Assembly: GCA_024305405.1 (NCBI GenBank)
Contig: JAKNDB010000109.1
Location: 4,712,001-4,776,000 of the forward strand
Direction: 5' to 3'
From: Dirofilaria immitis
Lineage: Eukaryota > Nematoda > Chromadorea > Rhabditida > Onchocercidae
Length of the DNA stretch: 64,000 nucleotides
Shown one piece after another: positions 13,191-25,199 of this stretch. Each line of letters starts with the position of its first letter. The first letter of the stretch is position 1. The notes under the pieces are model-generated. The model saw only the letters and a list, made by a program, of their open reading frames with translations. It did not search any database and was not told the origin of the DNA. Made by a program: the position numbers and the translations under genes.

Positions 13191-14520
13191 ATATATCACA
13201 CTTAACGTGCTTCTTTAGTTAATTTGCTTATCGAAACATTCAAAAACCGGAGAATTTAACTAAGTGAAAATTTATTTATGAAATTTATAGTAACTGTTTT
13301 TTACTATTTAACACGCATGTCATTTCAGTTATAATCATTTTGTACTTTTCGTTCTACATTTCATCCGAAATTTCCGAAATTTTATAGTCGGTGTACTAAT
13401 CTTCTGCACCTTTTTCGCCTCATAAAAGTTTGGAATAGCAAACTTTTGCGATTTTTCGGGGTTTTCGCTTTTCGAAAAATTCGTTTTTCGGAACAACTTA
13501 TGTTCTTCAAATACATTTCATTATTTTATGATTTATGTTGAATAGAATATTGTACTGTTTGACACGAATGTAAGAGATTTAATATTTTTATAGAAAATGA
13601 AACCGTAATGAACTTGTAAATTCACTGAAATGACCTAAAAAAGAAAACCCAAAATCTTCATACAATTTCTGTTCAAAATAGGAGAGAAATTATACGAAGC
13701 CTTAAGGTTTTTTTTTCCTTTCAAGATTCAAGACAAATGTAATCTGCTCAAGTTGTTTAAATTCTGATTTTTTGAAAATCCAATATTTGAAATGAATTGT
13801 TGCTGTTTCTTATGACTGTGATCTTTTTTAATTGATTTATTCTCCTCAACTATTAAAGCCATATTAATCGTCGAGACCTTGTAGCATCTGTATAATTATA
13901 TACTTTGTAAGTTCATGAAGTAATTTTGAAGTTCGAGTAGTCTGTACTTCCTCGCTATATGGAATTCCAGTGGCATCTGTTTCTTTATCTTTAACTGATT
14001 GTTTAAATATTTTATTACTTTTATTTCTTCTATTACATACTAGTTTAGCAACATGACTTGGAAAATCCGGTTCTCGAATTATTCAATTTTAAAATAAATC
14101 GTTGTCAGTGTTAAGATTTCTAATAAAAAACTCAGATTATATAGCAAGATCAGCTAGTCAATTTAAATTAAAAATAGTGGTAGTTACTGAACTAGTTATT
14201 TGAAGTCTCTTCTAATTTTGCGGACATATGCATGAACTGGTTTAATTGTAACTAGTTATCATTTCAAGGAGTTATATTTTTTTAGTTCTTTATTACTTCT
14301 TCGAGTCTAACGTATAAATTATTCGAAGATTTAATCTCTGAAGTTTTGCTTTTCATTTTCATTTTTTTGACAAAATAAAATTTTCTGAAAATCAAATACA
14401 TTTGTCGCCAATCTTCTTTAAGCGTGACAGAAATTGAGGGTTCTTCCTGAAAGCGCCTCAGACTTGATTAAACTTTTATAATACATCAACAAACACAACA
14501 ATCACAACACCAGCAATACA
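13191..14520. other. Downstream of syg-1: presumed 3'UTR and spacer
   Basis: No coding region is seen. The syg-1 3'UTR must begin here, but no AATAAA lies close to the stop codon; the first clear ones are near 14093 and 14374. The poly(A) site therefore cannot be placed. Otherwise this is AT-rich sequence with no recognised repeat. Confidence 0.5.
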
Positions 14521-14589
14521 AATCCAATGACACCAATAAAATAATCTTAATGACGACAACACAGCTCAAAAGAAAAGGGAGATTGAATG

Positions 14590-14731
14590 ACGCCCGACAT
14601 GGTTGTCCAAAACCGCCTCGCTGAAGCACTTCTTTACGATGGCTTTGCTGCTCAGAACCCTTTCCTTCCGCGTAGGTGGAGGATCTTGGTACATTTCTAC
14701 GACAATAAGAAAAAGCGTCTTTGTTAGTGTA
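14590..14731 (+). other. GC-richer open patch, possible exon of an unidentified gene
   Basis: An ATG-initiated frame near 14588 reads MTPDMVVQNRLAEALLYDGF and continues to a TAG near 14730, with a balanced amino-acid composition unlike the AT-driven frames around it. A possible donor (CTTT|GTTAGT) lies at its end. The opposite strand is also open for 66 codons, so strand and frame are not certain. No family is recognised. It may belong with the exon at 15291-15463. Confidence 0.25.
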
Positions 14732-15290
14732 TGGGAATGGAGCTCTTTGTTAGAGCTCATTGACATAATTGGCGGACAATTTTAAATTATATTTTACATT
14801 GCACAGTAAATCCGCACATAGCAACATGTGCCAGTAATATTAGTTAATAACAAATCACTAATTCTCTGGTTCTCGCGATTTTAGCGACAACATTACTTGA
14901 GCAATCACTAGATTATATAAAATATTTTTTGCTCAGTCGCTGCCTCCTCTAAATAACGAAAATTAATTGTTATGGCATTTTCTACTTATTCACAGAATAA
15001 TGGAATTGGTAGTATGAATCACCCTCCTATAGCAAATTATAAACCCGAAACAATTCAGTTGTAAGACTAGGATCTTGCAGATCGCAGTTGAAAATCGGTC
15101 ATATTTAAGACTACACGTCTCAGAAAAGCAGCTTGAAAGTGCATCAAATGTAATAGAAAGATAGAAACAGAATATCAGAATTGAAATTCCGGATTTGTTC
15201 CTTATTATTCGAAATACATCCTTCTCAATGAAATTCCATCCATCCAGCCTTTTCAACGCTTCCACTGTACTAAAATATCGGAATTTTTAG

Positions 15291-15710
15291 TGAAGATGGA
15301 ACATTGTTAAATAACTTTCTAGTGGGGTCAAAAATTTCGATTTGTGAACCGGAAAATTTGGATCACAATGCAAAAAAGTGGGAACGCCTGAATAGCTTTT
15401 TTCGAAGAATTTCTCTGCAGTTGAATGCTGTTTGTACTGCTGAGCTAGGATTATCGTACTTGGGTAAGCATAATTTTAATATGAAAATATCCCTTTACAG
15501 TTCAGCTTCGTCAATGAAACCAAATATACCGATATACATTTACTTCTAATAACGATTGAGTGCCCTGAATTCGGGTGCGCTATGAACAGAGAAACAAAGA
15601 TTATTACATGCAGAATTGGTTGCTTCTAACACAACACAGTTTTGCAGGTATGATAATTGATTGACTTTGCAGTGCTTTTGTTCGCCTACGTGGTGTTCCA
15701 CATGGATTAG
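15291..15710 (+). CDS. Terminal two exons of an unidentified gene (partial)
   Basis: Exon 15291-15463 has a strong acceptor (GGAATTTTTAG) and a strong donor (TTGG|GTAAGC). It encodes 57 codons beginning EDGTLLNNFLVGSKISICEP and including KKWERLNSFFRRISLQLN. Its phase 1 end matches the exon at 15673-15710 (acceptor GACTTTGCAG), which adds VLLFAYVVFHMD and stops at 15708. The joined end, from about ELGLSYLV to VVFH, is hydrophobic and could be a terminal membrane anchor (inference). Upstream, 14996-15290 holds open stretches in several frames and also a 91-codon frame on the other strand, so the 5' structure was not resolved. No homologous family is recognised. Confidence 0.4.
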
Positions 15711-15867
15711 AGCACGTTAGAAGTTCTCAATGACCGTAAGCTAACATATATAATTTCGCAGATTATCAAAATGTTACTATTTATGTATATCTGAATGAAA
15801 AAGTTAATAGATAATCTTGAAGAAACTTACAAAATATCGTGAAAGTTTTTGATTCGATGAGTTAGTT

Positions 15868-16626
15868 GTGTGACAGGCAACTTTATATGAGGACTTATTC
15901 TTTATCCTTTGATTAATTGAGAAAAACGACAGGGTAATAACTAAATAAAATGAGCAGATTAGTGCCATAAATTAGTGCCAGTGAATATCGTCGTCTCGAA
16001 TTACTTTTATATTTTGCCCTCGTCGTATTTTTTGGGTCGGCGAAAGCCGAAATATGTAATTGGTTTGAATACAGATATAAATGTTAAAATGGACATTAAA
16101 GTTTAAATAGCGTGCCAAATTATGAGATCAGTAAACTAAAAGGATAAAGATATAAAGATGTTCTCAATCAAAACACTCGATTCACCCATTGGTCAACAAA
16201 GTGAGGTCAACTCCACTTAGGATCGGCAAGCCAAGGATATGTGAAGGAGGGATTGCGATTTAGTTAATCCCAGTTTGAAGAGTAGTTCGACAACGACGAT
16301 TCGACAGTCAATCAGGATCAGTTACTCGACGATAACTCAAGTTCGATCCGACAACCATAGTTCAGTGCAGTTCGGAAATACAGATACAGTCCAACAGTTC
16401 GGAGGACAAGTCGACGTAACAGGAACCGCAAGATAGACCCAAAGGATAGGTACAAGTTCCCAATAAGCATAAGATAATTTGTTCATGTTCTTTGATATTT
16501 CTCTGTATGTGTTTTTGATATTCCTGTGTATTACCCATTTGATTCAAATCCTTATATAAATGTGATATTGTGTTTATAATATCGTGTGAACTCAAATATA
16601 TTTATTGTTGACTTAGCCAAGTCACA
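15868..16626 (+). mobile_element. Candidate solo LTR or retroelement-derived regulatory patch
   Basis: The stretch is distinctly richer in GC and CG dinucleotides than its flanks, especially 16200-16440. It starts near TTGTGTGAC and ends in GTCACAACA, giving short inverted termini of the TG...CA kind found on LTRs. It holds no credible ORF; the 77-codon minus-strand frame at 16362-16595 is a by-product. No second copy, primer-binding site or target-site duplication could be confirmed, so this is a suggestion only. Confidence 0.3.
16037..16050. other. Hairpin with GAAA tetraloop
   Basis: TCGGC-GAAA-GCCGA is a perfect 5-bp GC-rich stem closed by a GNRA-type tetraloop. It lies within the LTR-like patch. 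GC-rich structure is unusual in this AT-rich setting, but the stem is short and may be chance. Confidence 0.6.
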
Positions 16627-19600
16627 ACATTCAAAACGACCCAATCTCTAGTTAGCAACCTCCAATCAATAACAAATATAGAGGAGGATTCTCGCCTCCT
16701 ATTTTGAATAAAACATTTAAGTTAAACGGGCTGGGAAGTAATGCTTTTAACACAGAGATGATAAATGGATTGCTAAAACTGTAGACAGTCAATGACATCT
16801 ATTACAATGATGAATCATTAAGGAATTTTGATTATGTAATTATTTGGAAATATAATATTTGACCTATAAATATTTTCGGTCCTCCTCAGTTAATCCATTA
16901 CTAAGAAATTCATGATTCAAATTATTTGTTTGCAATAAGAGAAAAATCTGTAGTCTTTTTTGAGTTTGTTCAAGTTTTCCACGAAATAGTGATAATTAAA
17001 AATTCTTTGTTTCGATCTTTAGATTTAATTCTGTGCATTTTACAAAATCAGTAATAGTTTGATTCTTGTTTTGGTATCGAATATATTTATAAACAATGAT
17101 GCAATTATATCAATAATTCAAATTAGTAGGAACTTTGATGAGGGACTTTTTTGAAAAATAAATTCTGTGGAAAAAATTTAAAATTAAAAGAACTGTTGTG
17201 TTAAGCAGGATGGAAAATAATTCCAGAAGTCGTAAATAATCAGGATATGTGAATATTTCCTGATTCGAATTCGTTAAGATCCGTGAATGGAGTAAAATTT
17301 GAAGTATTGATGAATGATGAATAATGCTCGGATGAATGAATTTCACGAAAAGATACTATTGTAAAATAATTACACTTCAAAAATTTCATTTCGTTCGTGT
17401 TTGCTATTTAACTGTGAAATCGCAGAAAAAAACAAAATTCTTATTTCTTTCTTGCTCGGATCTTAAAGAATTATCAATTTCATTTTTGTTTATTTTGCTG
17501 AAATAACTGAGTACATCACAATGAAATTGATCATCAATATATTCGAGCAAACCACTCTTTTATTTAAGGATGAAATAGATTATATTATCTGCAATGAAAT
17601 TCTAGACGGAATGATTTCGCTTAACTGTCAGCTAAATGATTAAAGCTGATTTAATTGGTCTTCTTCGAAATATCGCTGCAGCAGTGTTAATTTGAATTAA
17701 ATAATAGTTGAGAGAGTAAGGATACTTAGGGTAGAAATCCCAATCAATGAACGCATCAAATGCGAGGACTAAGAAATGATTTCATTTCAGGATGAACTGC
17801 AAGTGATTCATAAAACATTGATTCGTCAGTCGAAATTCATCGCGTTTGAAATATTTGTACTGTAAAGACTGGAAAACAGATTTCAAATTCCATCTATTAC
17901 TCTAGCTCGATACGATGCGTATTCGTAATTTGTTGAAGCAAAGGATGAAATCTATTTTACAAATTTCAATTAAATCAAATAAGTATTTTCCCTTTAATAA
18001 TTCTGCCTCTACTTATTTCAGAAAAAAATATTTCTACTTATTTTAGACTTACTTCGAGGGAAGATTTTTATTTCCTCATAAAAATAAATGCTAAACAGGA
18101 ATAAAGGGATAGATTATGTATGATATATTTCATTTCTTAAGTGTGATAAACACGCGAATTATATCGCTAATTCAAGTTCGATTTAAATGCCAAATAAGTT
18201 TTGATTCAAATTTGAATCTATTCAACCAGCGGATGAAAAAATCAACAAATAGCAAAAAATTTTATTGAAATTAATTTACACAAATGGTTAAAAACAATTT
18301 AAAACATTAGGGAATTGGATAAACAAATAATTTGAAGTTTCAGGATACATTCAACATCCTTCCTTATACTTAAAATGGAGAAGATTCACCTTACAGTCTG
18401 AAACGAAAAAATTAAAAATTAGAGACAATTATTTAATAAGTTTGGCTTAAATTTCATTAAGTGATTCTTACGAAGTGTTTCTTATTAAAAAGTTTCTTCT
18501 GTTAATCTACAGCATTTTCTTCTTAGACTATCAGAACCATTTCAAGCTTTCAAAATGAAGTTTCGATATACTGAAATGCTTATGTTTGTCGGAATAACCT
18601 TATAATATAAGTAGATCGAGATAACTAAGATATTTTTATATTATGTGAATAATTTTGAAAAAAAAAGGTAATTTGTAATATAAAATTACCTTCTTTCATA
18701 TTTTAAAGGTAATAAATCATCTAATTGCCAAGTTTTGCAATCACGCAAACAATTTTTATAATTTCTAAACCACCAATTATCTTATCAGTTTTGCAATCCT
18801 ATACATCTGCTAATATTACAATTCTGAAAGATAAATATTTTCATCATCAATCATCTTATCAGTTCTGGCCGTAATGCTCTGGAAAACTGTAAACATCTTC
18901 ACTATAAAAACAGTCTATCATTGCAGTTTCCTTTTATTTTTAAGAACGGTTGTGTCGCACTACTTCGAACCTCCAATACTATCTATATTATATCATTATC
19001 GTTTAGCCTATCGCGCGTTAATAAAAATGTCTTAACGTGTTCGCACTACAATAGTTATAATAATACTGGTGAAGCGTTCTTCCGTATCTGGTCAAAGTAT
19101 CCACGTTTTCTCAGTTCACGCAAAATAAAACAAAACCCTTTCTCTCAACAATGCTAACCTTTCTTCTATTTTTCTTTAAAAAAAAAAACTCAAATCTTAC
19201 CTTTTCATTTTCATTTTCTTTAACAAATGAAATTTCTAATTATGCACACTTAACTAAAGTAATGAAACGACCGAAAACTGCAGCACATACACGTAATTTG
19301 TAATTTGCATATTTTAAAAATTTTTCAAATTCCAACAATTTACTTGTTTATAATCCTTTCTACATGCTTTTTTACTCGGTTGTACCATAGTCAGATTTTT
19401 TCATTGTCAGAATCCAAGTATGTTCAGTAATTTAAATTATTGATTAGTTGACGTCTGAACATAAGGGTACATCATAGCATAGCATGTATTCATTAAAATG
19501 AGTCATTTGGGAACTTAACTATATATATACATAAGCTTAACACTGCTCAGACTAGTTTTATATTGTAGTTAATATTGCTGCAAATACGTGACGGAAAGAA

Positions 19601-19652
19601 GTATTGCAGGTATGAGCAACGAATTCAGTCTCCTACCGGAAACATTAAATAA
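16627..19652. other. AT-rich spacer without a recognised gene
   Basis: Only short chance-like frames are present. A 10-bp perfect inverted repeat lies at 18665-18692, and a near-identical 20-base direct repeat (CAATTATCTTATCAGTTTTG and CAATCATCTTATCAGTTCTG) lies near 18774 and 18849. Nothing else was recognised on either strand. Confidence 0.5.
18665..18692. repeat. Perfect 10-bp inverted repeat
   Basis: AAGGTAATTT (18665-18674), an 8-base loop, then AAATTACCTT (18683-18692). It is a simple hairpin in non-coding sequence with no poly-T tail of the kind that marks bacterial terminators. Function is unknown. Confidence 0.75.
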
Positions 19653-19988
19653 GCGATTAGAACACTTGAAAAAGAAATACTGCGAATACAAACACGACGA
19701 CCGGATGCACCGGAATGGTTTTCCAGACAGTACAATGAAAAACAGCGAAGAACAAGCAATATTTTCTGGGCTGCACCTCATGATGTATGATATTCACAGT
19801 GCAAGGCAACTCGGTACTGCTTCGACTACTAGGTAGATTATCACCGTTGTATCACATTATTTGCTGCAAAACACGAGCCGTGCAAGTTTTTTCGAAACGT
19901 TTACATGGATTTGTGTCCTTCAGAGTGGATAAAGACATGGAATAAACAGATCGAGCAGGGGTATTTTCCTGCTAAATTTGACCGATAG
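19653..19988 (+). pseudogene. COX6B: Intronless cytochrome c oxidase subunit 6B (COX6B) pseudogene
   Basis: One continuous frame runs to the stop at 19986-19988 and carries the COX6B signature: FWAAPHD, VDYHRC, EPCKFFRNVYMDLCPSEW and a C-terminus ending FPAKFDR. All four Cys of the CX9C...CX10C pattern are present. The frame is broken by TGA at 19788-19790, at the Arg of the family's DxRF motif (CGA to TGA), and by TAG at 19830-19832, in a position that is usually Tyr. A TAA at 19650-19652 ends the frame upstream, and no in-frame ATG is seen. COX6B is a nucleus-encoded, intermembrane-space subunit that stabilises the complex IV dimer. Absence of introns together with substitutions rather than indels suggests an old retrocopy. 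The stops cannot be removed as introns, because the GT...AG span around the TGA is only 15 bases. Confidence 0.75.
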
Positions 19989-21417
19989 ATCAACTCCATT
20001 GAGTAAAAGTCCCTTGAATTATAATTTCTCAGTTTCTCCGTTACTTCCTCCTGTTACGGAAGACTAACTATGCGTGTTCTGTATATGAAGCTGACTAGAA
20101 AATTCACAGTACATTCCAAAGATTTGGTACAGAATTAAGCCACTTAGTTGAATTCCTGCTCAGTCATTAAGGAAACGGGTGCTCTACGCATGTTGTCTTT
20201 GGTGTCGTATAAGAATGAGCAAAAGCGAAGTATTGCTTTCGATGTTGGGAATCATCGATTCTTCACTCCTTTAAATTTCTATCATTAAGTATCGAAGAAG
20301 AAAGGAAGTGATTGTGTAACGTTTGCAATAAATAAGCGTACTCAGTTTATTTCCAACATTTTTGAATTTTACGCTTTTTACTAAATAGGCTAAATAGGCT
20401 TTTTAATATTTCTCATTAATATGTATTTAATAGGCTATTGATGAAGCCAAGTAAATGTTCTTGAAGCAATAAGTTATGTAGCACATATTAAATATAATAT
20501 GTATAACAATATACATATGTGGAATGTTTATGTTAACTTTGTTTATGAAAGAACAAATTCATATAAAGTAAACTGAAGTATATTAAAGAGAAATATTAAA
20601 AGAAAATTGATATGCGTTCATTAAAAATTTCTAAAATAAGAATCACGTATAACAATTTGATCCATCATCCATCTACTTATTTAAAATACTACTGTCAGAA
20701 ATTTTCAACAAAAAAGAAATCTGGAAACTGGAAATGTGAAGCTTTGATCTTGGAGGACTTAAAATTCCGAGAAAAATTATCTCTATTTCTATATGGGTAT
20801 TCTGGATCTTCAATTTCAAGTACATATTTAGTCACTACTTTCGTGTATTAGTGTGTAAGTAACAGTAGATTGTAACGTTGAAGAAGCACCATGAATTTCA
20901 TTTATTAAAAAATAACAAATTTATGCACTTCATCAATTATTTTGCCCTATTTATTTATTAGCTCAGCATTTATATTTATCTACCTGCATTCTAAATAGCT
21001 CTAATAAATTCACCTCCACACGAGTAAGAAAAGATGTTCCTATGAAAAACAGGCAGCTAAACATTTGATTTACATAAAATACAGCTTATAAATTTTTCAA
21101 CTTACCAGTACAGGGCCAAGAAACTTGTAAAACAGAGCCACTCAGTAACATCCTATTGGCCAAAATAGAAAATTTTTGTTAAAACCAAAAATATGAAAAC
21201 GCACTTGCAGAATAAATATTTACAACATAATAAATAATAAATGGATACAATTTCGCGGGAAATTGAGAAAATACCACCAGCTTACAATTTTTAACATTTG
21301 CTTTATATAATATTTCGGAACTTAATGGATCCATAAATTAAATGCAAATAAAATATTCACCTTTTCAAACAGTATGAATTACTTATTTTCTTCGAAAATT
21401 TCGACATGATAATCATA
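19989..21417. other. Spacer without a recognised gene
   Basis: AT-rich sequence. The longest frame, 79 codons at 20612-20851 on the plus strand, has no splice context or family features. No poly(A) tract or target duplication marking the end of the COX6B retrocopy was found directly after 19988. Confidence 0.5.
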
Positions 21418-22942
21418 TCAGTCCCATGAATTTCCATGTTTTCTGTCGCCGCCAGCTCCCTGCAAAAGCTTATTTTTCATAAGCAAATAATAAATGAATT
21501 AACCAGCAATTATATTCTATAGTATGTAATAAGTTTAAGTTCATCAAAGCTCATTGAACGTTAACATTATTCAAAGCACTACATTTCGCAAATTGAACGA
21601 TCGTCACCTAAATTTTTATTTTTTAAAGATTGCTTTTCAATTAAATAGATATTTTAGTAAGGATAGGACATGAAGGCAAATGTGATAAAATCAAAATCAA
21701 TATCAATTAAAATTAAAATGAAGTCGAAAATTTATTGTTGCCATCGCTTTACCATCTTCCGTAGAAACAATTCTATAAACTAAGTATTCTAATATCGGTC
21801 TAATTGGCACATATCATAATTGGTACATGTCTCATCATCGATCCATAAGAATTTAGAATTTAAAAGTTGATTTTATAGCAGTACTGTCGTACAAAAATAT
21901 GGACGCAAAAAATGAAAAATAATGAACTTAACAGGACAAAAAAGTTTAGGTTGATGACGCCCCTAGTATAGCATACAAAGGAGTAAGTTTTTAAGTCCAA
22001 AGGATGACGTAAAACTCCTAAATAAAACCTACTGTCGCGATCCAGTCATGAACTTTAAGAAATAAACCATCAATGGTACAGTTATACACAAGAATAGCAA
22101 TAAAATAACTTTTGCGCAGTTTATCAGTGAAATCTGAAAAAGGTTGATTTGCAAAGTAGTAATTAGGATGTTCTTACTTTGCAATATTGAAACACCATAT
22201 TTACATCATTGTTTAAGATAATTAGGATGTTCTTACATTGTTTAAAATTGTATGACTAAATAAGTTCAGGTAAAAGAATAAAATTTTCGTTTCCTACAAG
22301 TTTGTACCGTAATACCTTAAGAGCATTAGTGTACGATAACATCAAATTTTTCCTCCGTCCATTGAATAATCGACTTATATTGACAAATATTAAAAGCAAT
22401 ACCTGCAAAGTACTATTTGAATTGCTATTATCGAATTCACCTTAATTAAAGGGATATGTTAAATACAAAAATTGTCTCTGAAGTTTAATTTAAAAGTAAT
22501 ACTATATAGAACATTGGCAACATAAGCAGTTACGATATATGTCACTTCTTTGCATTATTTTCAGTCTTATCCATATTTTATTAGAGTTTTCAAAGTCTTT
22601 AAATATTACATCTGCATTTCCAATCAATTTTATAAATCAACAGCGCAGATTATGTAGTTGAAGGAATATAATTTAAGAACATCACGAAAAAGAACAATTC
22701 TAAGAAATACGAAGGCTAAGCTTTAATACAGCACTCATATACATTTGAAATCATATATTTCTTCTCTAATAATACACTCTACTCTTGATCTTAATATTTA
22801 TTATTGACCACATTTCCACTTATCCTACTGAATAGACAGCCATTCTTGTTCAGAAGATTTGAGTCGGTTAACCGAAAACCAAAGCTTTCTCTCGCATTTT
22901 CCTCATTCATTTTGTCTTAAAATACATTCCCGACACAAAATG
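21418..22942 (-). CDS. Small gene of unknown function, 5' exon and possible terminal exon (partial model)
   Basis: On the minus strand a strong acceptor, TTTCTTTTCAG, ends at 22943. It is followed by a 32-base leader and an ATG (22910-22908) opening MNEENARESFGFRLTDSNLL with a candidate donor (TTCA|GTAGGA) after 22829. This looks like a trans-spliced gene start. At the far end, acceptor CTTTTGCAG before 21459 opens a short exon; one frame ends ...GGDRKHGNSWD with a stop at 21418-21420, while another frame stays open for about 32 codons. Internal exons were not resolved; a fragment reading IIQWTEEKFDVIV near 22340-22375 is a candidate. The family is not recognised. The start is better supported than the rest. 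Confidence 0.35.
22159..22237. repeat. Short direct repeat (AATTAGGATGTTCTTAC, two copies)
   Basis: The 17-base unit occurs twice about 60 bases apart, each copy followed by a sequence close to TTTG. It appears to be a local duplication within a presumed intron of the small minus-strand gene. Confidence 0.7.
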
Positions 22943-23123
22943 CTGAAAAGAAAGGGGAAATCAGCAAACCAACTTATATATTTTCAGAAGAAATACATTG
23001 TGAATTCATTTTTGCAAGTACTCTATCACAGAGCTATATAGGTAAGAAACCTAAATTCCTCTAATTTACACAGATAAGAAAAAGTTTGAAATAATGGAAT
23101 CTATTGATTTTTTTCTGGAAAGC

Positions 23124-23229
23124 TTACATACTGAGAATCTGCTGCTGTACTCCGAGAAGTAGTTGTTCAGCAATAAAATTCGCTAATACCAGCTCTTCGG
23201 ATAGGCGTGAAACGAGTGGCACAGAACAA
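23124..23229 (-). other. Candidate 3'-terminal exon of an unidentified gene
   Basis: The minus strand has a good acceptor (CACTTTCCATAG) followed by a 35-codon frame reading CSVPLVSRLSEELVLANFIA and then QQQILSM before a TAA at 23124-23126. Composition is protein-like and not AT-driven. No donor is needed because it ends in a stop. The preceding exon was not found. The stop lies about 180 bases upstream of the trans-splice site at 22943, a spacing seen in nematode operons; that link is inference only. Confidence 0.3.
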
Positions 23230-23861
23230 CTATGGAAAGTGTGTTATTGTACCGAAACAGTTAAAATGGAAGAACCATTTCACTTCTCTTGAAATACACG
23301 GACTCTTTTAGATACATCATTTTCTAATGAAGATTTTTGCATGTGATTTCTTGCTGTAAAAACAACAAGCAACTGCCATTAAGAATCACTTCTTTATCTT
23401 GGATGTTTAAGAAAAGAGTTCCAATGTTTCAACAAATCAATTAGTTTTAATCATTAATACTACATAGAAAATCAATATTATGATCTCAATCAGGTTTAAA
23501 CTTAGATCATCACTATATATCACATTAGTCCAAAATCATACCATATAACTTCACCGCAGATCTAATGATCTAAATTAAATCTATAGGCATACTTTTTAGC
23601 AAGAGCTTACGGAACGTATTTTTCAATCTGTCCTTTAAAACTATTCTTGTGTCATAAACATGAAACCTAAAATTTTTTTCTTTTTTAATTCAGTTATTGA
23701 AAACCTCTACTTCTCATCTCCTCAACAAGAACAATTTGAGCTCTATGTTTGACACAATACAATACAAGCATATGAAATGCATTTAGATTGTTCTAAAAAT
23801 CGATGCTTACAAAATACAATGGAAAAAGAACGAGACAAATAATAAGCTAGGCTATGGATAG

Positions 23862-25190
23862 TCATTGTGACGCAATCGTTGGTATCTTAAAAATTTTCCG
23901 AGCGCGTAAGCCAGATTGATGACAGAACATTATTTGGTCCCATTTTGCCAAACATACGACCAAATCTTTGCGTAGCGACCTAGTACCCCAAAGTTGACGA
24001 GGTTTTGCCTGAAACAAATAGCCGAATCACTTTTTTTCACTTTTTATTTTTGTGACATGAAAAATCCGATTATGAGAGCCATTATAAATATTCTGGAACA
24101 TTGAATACCAATAAGGTATTTAATGAGTTTTCTGAAAGCCTATGACAAAAAACTGTTAACAAGAAAATAAAAAAAAACAACTGTGGTATAATCAGACAGT
24201 GAGAATCAGAGGTCAACTGTATAATAAGAAACTGCAAACAATTATGCAATTTCTTGCTTTAACTGATTGAAACAACGTCGTTCAAGTAATGCAAACTAAC
24301 CACATCAAAATTAGGTAGGTCATTTCACTTAAATAAAATACAAAAGCTTAGAAACATTGAGCTAACTCGTTTAACACGTGTACTATTAAAGATTTGTGCT
24401 ATTTGTAACTAGAAGCAAATGAAGGAGTCAATTGAGATGAAATCGTAAGTACAAGAAATTACTTGTGGTCCACACATCTGCAGGCATTGAGGACCAATTT
24501 CATGAACACCCATATCTCGACAGCAGACTGTATTATCGTGCGTTTGAGCGGCACAATGGATTATGGAGCTCAGGTATTTATATAAACGACATCGGGATGG
24601 TTGGATTGCATGCATTAGCTGCAAAACGTTCCCACTATAATAAAATAAAAATAAATACGTAGATTTCTTCACAGGTTTTATAAAAAAAGGCGCTCATTGT
24701 CGGGGAATGAGAAGAGAAATTTACAACAACTCGCGCTTCGATAGGATTACTTTCGTAGATACATAAACCGCGGCATTCTGGTGGCGCAAACCGATCACAA
24801 CACGCTCCAAAAACTTGATCAGCTATTTTCCTCTCAATGCATGGTTTCCAGTCATTTACTTGATTTCCACAATCCTAAAGTCTTACACATCATTAATAGT
24901 TTTCAGCATATAATGTAGTCATTTACCCCTATTTAATGTACCATTAAACTGCTGCTAAATTTTTCTCCTTCTTGGTTGATCCAGTGAATTTAGGAAACAA
25001 CAGTTTCACTTAGCCTGTCAGCATATGTTAAATCAACGTACACAACAAGCAGAACAAAACACAATACAAAAAGTAGCAGAAGTAGCCACTTTACAGAAGA
25101 GCCTTTACGAAAAATGACTAAAGAATTGCGACTTAAAACGACAGAATCTTTACCAACCACAAAGAAAGAAACATTCCTTCCAGACGATAT
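23862..25190 (-). CDS. Membrane-anchored DB-module protein (nematode cysteine-rich domain)
   Basis: Minus-strand exons: about 25190-24999, 24874-24725, 24634-24463 and 24008-23862 (stop 23864-23862). The first exon encodes a basic segment and a membrane span (KWLLLLLFVLCFVLLVVYV), giving a signal anchor or signal peptide; its true start was not found. The next exons form a DB module, a Cys-rich extracellular domain common in nematodes: DCGNQVNDWKPC, GACCDRFAPPECRGLC, IIHCAAQTHDNTVCC, then KWDQIMFCHQSGLR. Junctions 24725/24634 agree only if the GGG at 24631-24633 is one base shorter; all other phases match. That suggests a one-base error or a frameshift. The biochemical role of DB modules is not established. 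A secreted or type II surface protein is likely from the sequence. Confidence 0.7.
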
Positions 25191-25199
25191 TTATTCCAC

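Noticed and set aside
15046..15110. Short similarity to the N-terminus of porphobilinogen deaminase (VVRLGSCRSQLKIGHI)
   Set aside because: Only about 16 residues, a stop follows at once, and no later motif of that enzyme is present, so it is probably chance.
14990..15265. 91-codon minus-strand frame
   Set aside because: No splice signals or motifs, and it competes with protein-like plus-strand text next to a well-supported plus-strand exon; left undecided and not called.
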